Positions 58,501 to 64,000 of a stretch of DNA of 64,000 bases are shown here, piece by piece (the stretch's first letter is position 1; the number at the start of each line of letters is the position of its first letter). The DNA lies in the NCBI RefSeq assembly GCF_004379255.2, contig NC_056038.1:7230729-7294728 (forward strand). Reading direction: 5' to 3'. Position numbers and translations under genes: made by a program. Source of the stretch: Salvia splendens (Eukaryota; Streptophyta; Magnoliopsida; Lamiales; Lamiaceae). The notes under the pieces are model-generated. The model did not search any database. It had not been told where the DNA came from and worked only from the letters and a program-made list of their open reading frames with translations.

Positions 58501-58719
58501 AAAAAATATTGTTGACAAATGCATAAAACTTGTAGCTTCAGACTTTCTGATACTGAATTATGTGTTCCAAATCAAATCTAATAAGAAGTGGAGTAGTATT
58601 TACAACTAGAAAGTTAGGCTATAATTTTTTTAATCCAAAATAAGACAATCGTTCTTATTTTCGTTCTTATTTATTTTCATGTACCAGTACAACATAGCTC
58701 CGGTTTTGTAGTAATATAC
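55583..58719. other. Intergenic region with a copia-type LTR
   Basis: AT-rich DNA without a supported gene. The only recognisable item is the LTR with primer binding site at 56335-56593; no retroelement protein frame follows it. Confidence 0.55.
56335..56593 (+). mobile_element. LTR with initiator-Met primer binding site
   Basis: The LTR-like segment 56335-56577 runs from TGTTGG to ATTCA (TG...CA). Three bases later comes TGGTATCAGAGCG, complementary to the 3' end of plant initiator methionine tRNA, the standard copia/TRIM primer binding site. A second LTR, polypurine tract or gag/pol was not found, so this is a truncated 5' end of an element. Confidence 0.75.
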
Positions 58720-58721
58720 TA

Positions 58722-59622
58722 CTCCATCCGTCCCTCATTAATATGTACTTTCAAAATTTGGAAAGTCTTTATCTCTAATGAAGTGAGACTCAATCTTCAC
58801 TAACAATATTTTAATTTATTTTTTTCTCTCTATCTCTTTCTTACTTTACTAATTTTACATTAAATCTCTTGCCGAACTAAAAATGCATATTATTTAGGAA
58901 CGGACAGTGGCAGACACAAAAATATTTTATGGCAGAGGCTGTATAATAAATTTTTTTAGTTAACATACACTTCTTTCGTCTTTTAAGAGTGGAAATTTTT
59001 ATGGCGGCACGAGTTTTAAAGTGAAACTGGTATAGTTAGAAACAAAAATTGATAAACTAGTTGAATTAGTATTAGTGGTAGTGAAATCTACATCATTAGT
59101 AGTATAATAAGTGATGCAAAGATTTTTAAAATTTTAAAATAACTAATGAATCAAAATGATAAATATTTGAACTTATTGTATTTATAAGAGTAGTAAAAAC
59201 ATGTTTAGTACATTTTTTAATTACAGTGCAACAATTAAACATTTTTAATACACTAAAAAAGTACTAATAGAAGTAGAACACGTGATATAGGCGTAGCCTA
59301 TAGGTAGGGGACTTCACATTTGCCAATTTTACTATTCTTATTAATTTAATTAGTCTTGTTATCTCATCTCATCTTCTTCCTCAAGCAGCAACGATAGCCA
59401 TTTTTAAAAAAAATTCCTAATGCAATTTCAACTTTCAGCCCCTCCTTCTTGTTCAATTTTTTACATTTTAGACTTCAAATACATTAGTTTGGTGAGGGCT
59501 AAAGACATTTTTCAGAAATTTCAAAATTTTTTGAAATACAAAATATTTATAAAAAAAAGAAATTTGGAGAGGGCTTAAGCCCTTCCTCCTTTGGCTGTGT
59601 CCGCCACTGGGGACGGAGGAAG
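58722..59622. mobile_element. Stowaway-like MITE split by a hAT element
   Basis: Left CTCCATCCGTCCCTC and, reversed right, CTTCCTCCGTCCC, with TA on both sides. Without the hAT insertion (58905-59609) and its duplication it is about 190 bp. Confidence 0.78.
58905..59609. mobile_element. Non-autonomous hAT element, 705 bp
   Basis: The terminal inverted repeats CAGTGGCAGACACA and, reversed, CAGTGGCGGACACA resemble Tip100-type hAT ends. The flanks GGAACGGA (58897-58904) and GGGACGGA (59610-59617) form an 8-bp duplication with one mismatch. No transposase frame. Confidence 0.82.
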
Positions 59623-60289
59623 TACTGATTACGAATTACAACTAGAAAAATCAGCTTAGGAGTTTAATACTCCACTTGTGTGTGAAATGTTGTACACTTT
59701 TGTTATTTCGGTCCGTCTGCAAAATTATACTCCAGTTTACCTTTTCTCCATTTTAGTAAATAGAGTCCACTTCCTCTTCCATTAACTCATTACACTCATA
59801 TTCTATATTACTCTATAAAACTAATTTATAAAGGTGGAATCCACATTTCACCAACTTTTTACCTCTCAATTTTTTTAAACACATGCGTCAAGTCAAATGT
59901 GGACAATATTTTGCGGACGGAAGGTAATAATAATAATAGTAATGGCTGTTGAAAAATTAGAAAATTTGGTTAAATTCGTCAGATAAACTATGAGTTTAAA
60001 TTTATTTTTCAATTTTCAATTATACTGTATAATTTTTTTTGGTTAATGTGGAGTATTTGATATTACAATTAAAAAATTATATGTGACCAGACTGATTAAA
60101 TAATCTGTTATTAATAAAGAAAACAACACCATTTGGTTGAAAAATATATAAATAGTAGTAAGACCAGATTTTTTCATAATTTGATAATTAAAAATAAATT
60201 TAAATTTCATAATTTTAGGTGATTTTTAAAATTACTGGATGAAATTTTTTTATCCGACTTTAGTTTTTTTTTTCTTCTAACAGTTTACC

Positions 60290-60345
<56 letters not shown>

Positions 60346-60420
60346 GACAATAATGAAAAGAAATGATGAGCATAATTGGGAATAAATATTTAAAATAAGG
60401 GCCCCACCTACACAGTCTCT
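59623..60420. other. Intergenic region upstream of GID1
   Basis: Contains another worn Stowaway-like piece (about 59718-59930, GGTCCGTCTGC to GCGGACGGAAG) and the (AAT)n tract. No gene seen. Confidence 0.55.
60291..60344. repeat. (AAT)n microsatellite upstream of GID1
   Basis: About 18 uninterrupted AAT units, roughly 450 bases before the GID1 start codon, so likely within or beside its promoter and prone to length variation. Confidence 0.95.
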
Positions 60421-60595
60421 CTCGGCCGCCCCAATTTGTCGTCTCTCTCGGCTCCTCCTTTCGCTCCGTCGTTCTTTTGCCTTTGACCCTCTCTCTGCTC
60501 TATTATGGTAATTTCGCACGCTACCTTCAATTTTCCACTCTTCTTTATCCACCATCTGTATTTGTTTAATTGGTAAATGCTTGTTTATATATCAC

Positions 60596-60621
60596 TCTCT
60601 CTCTCTCTCTCTCTCTCTCTC
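60596..60621 (+). repeat. (CT)n tract in the GID1 leader
   Basis: A pure CT run in the probable 5' UTR of GID1. CT/GA tracts are common in plant leaders and can bind GAGA-type (BPC) factors. Confidence 0.85.
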
Positions 60622-60799
60622 CTTCTTGTTATGTTTTCTCTTTTGGATCTTTTCTAGTTCTCTTTGGGTGGCCGAGCTGCTCAATCCCTCTTTCTGTCTT
60701 CAAGTACAGCGAAACTGTATACACTCGGGAGAAGAAATAGCAGCGAGCTCGTCAAAAATTCATAAAGATATTCGATCATCAGCGAGTGTAATTCCTCTG

Positions 60800-62202
60800 A
60801 TGGCGGGCAGTAATGAAGTAAATGCTAATGAATCAAAGGTAATTTCATTTTCTGCGATTAATCACGAGGGTTTGTGGTGAAGAATTGATTTTTTTAGGGC
60901 TCTGATTTGTGTCGTAAAGACTCGATTTTTACATTTGATTTTGAGGGCTTTGGCTGTGCTCTCTCTCTCTCTTGCTTATTTGTACCAATTTAGCAGCCCC
61001 CATAACTCGATTTTACGCCCGCGTGTTGGGTTTTTTCGGGTGGTTCGTTTCTTTTTATGTACGTCCAATTTAATCTCCTCTGTTTCCAGTTTCTCTTTTA
61101 GCCTTTTTCCCAAATTGATGATTGTGATTAGCTTAGCTCTGTTTCAGTTTATGTTTGTCAATCAATCAATCTCACAGTAAAAACCGTTTAATTCCCGCTG
61201 CAGCGAGTGGTTCCCCTGAATACATGGATCTTGATTTCCAATTTCAAGCTCGCCTACAACATGCTCCGCCGATCGGACGGCACTTTCAATCGTGACCTTA
61301 ACGAATTTCTTGACCGGAAAGTCCCCGCCAACGCCGTCCCCGTCGACGGCGTCTACTCCTTCGACGTCGTGGATCGCGCCACCAGCCTCGTCAACCGCGT
61401 CTACCTCGCCGCCGGAGACACCGACGCCCCCTGGGGGATCGCCGAGCTCGAGAAGCCCCTCAGCACCACCGCGATCGTCCCGGTGATCGTCTTCTTCCAC
61501 GGCGGCAGCTTCGTCCACTCGTCCGCCAACAGCGCCATCTACGACACCTTCTGCCGCCGCCTCGTGCGGACGTGCGGCGCCGCCGTGGTCTCCGTGAACT
61601 ACCGCCGATCCCCCGAGCACCGCTACCCGTGCGCGTACGACGACGGGTGGGCGGCCCTCAAGTGGGTCCACTCGCGGTCGTGGCTCCGGAGCGGAGCCGA
61701 GGACGACGACGCGAGGGTCCACGTGTACCTAGCCGGGGACAGCTCGGGAGGGAACATTTCCCACCACGTGGCCGTCCGCGCGGCCGAGGAGGGCGTCGAG
61801 GTGCTCGGGAACATCCTCCTCCACCCGCTCTTCGGGGGCCAGGAGCGGACGGAGTCGGAGATGCGGTTGGACGGGAAGTACTTTGTTCGGATTCAGGATC
61901 GGGATTGGTATTGGCGGGCGTATTTGCCCGAGGGTGAGGATCGGGATCACCCGGCGTGCAACGTGTTTGGAGGGCGCAGCCGGAGCATCGAGGGGCTGAG
62001 CTTCCCGAAGAGCCTCGTAGTTGTGGCCGGGCTCGATCTCGTCCAAGACTGGCAATTAGGGTATGTTAAAGGATTGGAGGAGTCGGGGCATGAGGTGAAA
62101 TTGCTGTATCTTGAAAAGGCCACCATTGGATTCTACTTCTTGCCAAACAATGACCATTTCCATTGCTTGATGGAGGAGATGAAGGCCTTTCTCCACTCCT
62201 AA
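60800..62202 (+). CDS. GID1B-like: Gibberellin receptor GID1
   Basis: Two exons, 60800-60838 and 61204-62202, giving 345 aa (family 340-360). The single intron after residue 13 is the conserved GID1 position. GID1 is a soluble nuclear and cytosolic receptor; on binding gibberellin its N-terminal lid closes and recruits DELLA repressors for SCF-mediated degradation. Visible: N-terminal lid MAGSNEVNANESKRVVPLNT, oxyanion motif HGGSF (from residue 112) and GDSSGG with Ser193. At the position of the catalytic His of hormone-sensitive-lipase relatives lies Ile321 (KATIGFYF), so it binds but should not hydrolyse, as in other GID1s. NNDHFHCLMEE follows near the C-terminus. HSSANSAIYDTFCRRL is family-typical. 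B-type versus A/C-type is my impression only. The exon 2 body (61300-62000) is extremely GC-rich at third positions. Confidence 0.96.
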
Positions 62203-64000
62203 GCCTAACTACTATTGTTAATACATTGGTGTCTAGTTTACACCATTCCCCCCTTTTTTGGTGGATAACCATAAGTCATGACATCGTGGCGATTTATCGA
62301 TGGGGGCGAAGCTAATTGGGCAACATGGATTAGGCAAATCCATGGTGTTATAATCTTGTGTACTATAGAAATCTATACTAGTATTGTTTGCCTTTATGTA
62401 ACTAGTAAGCCTACTTTGGTTTCCACTTGTATGTCAGTAAATATGGAGTAATTTAGAAGGGCATGTTATATTTTTGATCTACATCTGACTATGTAATATG
62501 TAGGCCTTAGTATATATGATGAATCTATAAAAATTGGTGTTCCAAATTTGTATGATTATAGTATAAAATTTCCTGAAATGGGAAAATGGGGATGGGACCA
62601 AGCTTGCCATAAAAGTAGAGTATCATATGTTTCATTCGTTGTTGTGTAACTGTGTCTGTTTCTTACAAAGTCTCCAACTCTCAGAACTGTCAAGGTATCA
62701 TCTCCCCTCTCCTGCATATATAAACTGTTTTTCACAGAGATAGAAAGAGAATTTGTTGAAGATTTATATGAATTCAACCATGTCTTATTAATGATTAGTG
62801 TATCCCATGATGGATTAATAGCCTCAGCGCACTACCTTAAAACCAACAAATGAAGACGTATAGATATAGTAGGAGTAGTATTTTGTTTGTTTTTATTTAT
62901 GGTTTGTTTGTTTTATGTATGTATGTATGTATGTATGTATGTATGTATAAATGGGCGGCTGCTATAAAATTCACAACAGCGTAATAAAGAAGTGGTGGAC
63001 CAAGGAACCCCCACAACTAAAAGCAACGAACCCCGTCCACCAAAGAAGAGAACATATCGCCATCTTGATTCATCATGCCAAAAACAAAAATGATAAATTT
63101 ATATGAAATGGAAAATTAAATAAAGTTTGATTGGACATTAGTCCAAATAATGGGATCTCACAATCATCAGCCCCTGATTTGATTAATTCTTGATGGTTTC
63201 TTCTAGATGATTTTGCCCCTTTTCATTGCTAACAAATCACAATCCTATTTTTCATTGTTATCTTTTTGCCTTGCACAAACTAAGATATCACTGAATCATA
63301 GTAGTAGTAAGTTCTTTAATTTCAATCGATTTTTAGTAGGTGCTAAATGCTTTATTGATATGCTTACTGAGCCAATCCACAATTTTCAAATTAATTTGGT
63401 AAACACAATTAAAAAAAATAGGACATTTTTCTTGAAAAATTGATACTATATTTTTAGACCAAATCTCGAGACTATAGTAATTATTCACATATTTGTGATC
63501 CAATTATACTACGATCATCTCTATTAATCATATTCGATTAAAATATTATTTGACATGGAATCCATATAAAATTATTAGGGCTTTGGGATGTGCATATGAA
63601 TCAAGTGAAATGAAAAAAAAAAGAAAATAAAAGAGAAAGCATGCACACAGTTGTATGTTTCTTGATAACAAAAAACTTGAACACATAATTAGGACCACAT
63701 TGATATTGAAATCCCCATAAAATCCTTTAAAATTATGGTTGTTGGGATTGCTTTAATCGTGAGTGTTAGGAGTACTAAATGGCAAGAGAAACAGCTAAGC
63801 TTAGACAATGACAACAAATGATAAAAACACGTTTCACTTTTTCTTGGATTAATGTTCTTGGAACGTCCACGACACTCTCAATCTTTGCCTATACTTCCTT
63901 CATCCCACTGTATATAAGCTGTTTCTTTTACACATGTAAAATAAGATATTATATTTAATGAATTAAATAGATAATAAATAAAGTATTATTAAAAAAGATA
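62203..64000. other. GID1 3' UTR and downstream intergenic DNA
   Basis: Non-coding, AT-rich to the window end. Contains an (ATGT)n tetranucleotide tract (62915-62949) and the start of a Stowaway-like end near 63899. No further gene seen. Confidence 0.6.
62915..62949. repeat. (ATGT)n microsatellite
   Basis: Nearly nine perfect ATGT units downstream of GID1. Confidence 0.95.

Noticed and set aside
60577..60880. Possible upstream ORF in the GID1 leader reading through the CT tract
   Set aside because: It is a Ser/Leu run from the microsatellite and reads through the coding exon and intron; no evidence that it is translated.
61162..62055. Several long open frames on both strands overlapping GID1 exon 2
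   Set aside because: They are shadows of a GC-rich coding exon, rich in Arg/Pro/Ala/Gly with no family similarity; the GID1 frame explains the sequence.
1..64000. CRISPR arrays, bacterial defence systems, operons or viral genes
   Set aside because: The sequence is a spliced plant nuclear genome; the regular repeats seen (39.3-40.3 kb) are inverted MITE units, not direct repeats with unique spacers.
1..64000. tRNA, rRNA and known miRNA genes
   Set aside because: I looked for the tRNA B-box GGTTCRANTCC and familiar miRNA sequences and found no convincing case; the GGTTC words at 19.1-19.5 kb belong to a hAT MITE.

Overview
This is nuclear DNA from a flowering plant, most likely a eudicot and tentatively an asterid such as Lamiales. 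The support is long AT-rich intergenic DNA, GT-AG introns in every host gene, plant-only families (a DCD-domain protein, the NDX nodulin homeobox, the GID1 gibberellin receptor) and many Stowaway-type MITEs with CTCCCTCCGTCCC ends. I found no bacterial, viral or organellar segment. All six host genes lie on the + strand; the only sizeable - strand coding unit I accept belongs to a transposon.

Layout: 1-1636 holds the 3' part of a DCD-domain gene. Its 3' flank contains an (AAT)n tract and a 67-bp relic of a mitochondrial-carrier last exon. 3964-6811 is an intact eight-exon mitochondrial carrier. 9986-13975 is a nine-exon Bruno-like three-RRM protein (BRN1/BRN2 type). 17.3-20.4 kb is a TE nest: a solo LTR sits inside a Stowaway MITE and itself carries another Stowaway, with a hAT MITE and two more Stowaways alongside. 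20685-28270 is a 22-exon cohesin subunit SCC3 with E2F-type sites upstream. 31.1-31.9 kb is a Mutator-like MITE close to the start of NDX. 32427-42920 is the 17-coding-exon NDX homeobox gene, whose largest intron contains a 2.3-kb near-perfect palindromic element. 43-51.3 kb is a gene desert. 51.3-53.2 kb is a PIF/Harbinger-type element with an intact Myb-like ORF but no transposase. 54.7-55.1 kb is a G-box-rich, GC-rich patch with no recognisable gene. 55.3-60.3 kb holds more MITEs and a copia-type LTR with primer binding site. 60800-62202 is a two-exon GID1 receptor with a strikingly GC-rich second exon.

The host genes have unrelated cellular roles: mitochondrial transport, mRNA regulation, cohesion, transcriptional and antisense control, and hormone perception. 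They are not an operon or pathway cluster. From memory, the order carrier, BRN, NDX matches a block on Arabidopsis chromosome 4 (At4g03115, At4g03110, At4g03090), with SCC3 interposed here, so the segment looks like conserved microsynteny invaded by transposons. The most unusual structure is the six-copy mirror-symmetric palindrome in NDX intron 14, which would be transcribed as a long hairpin.
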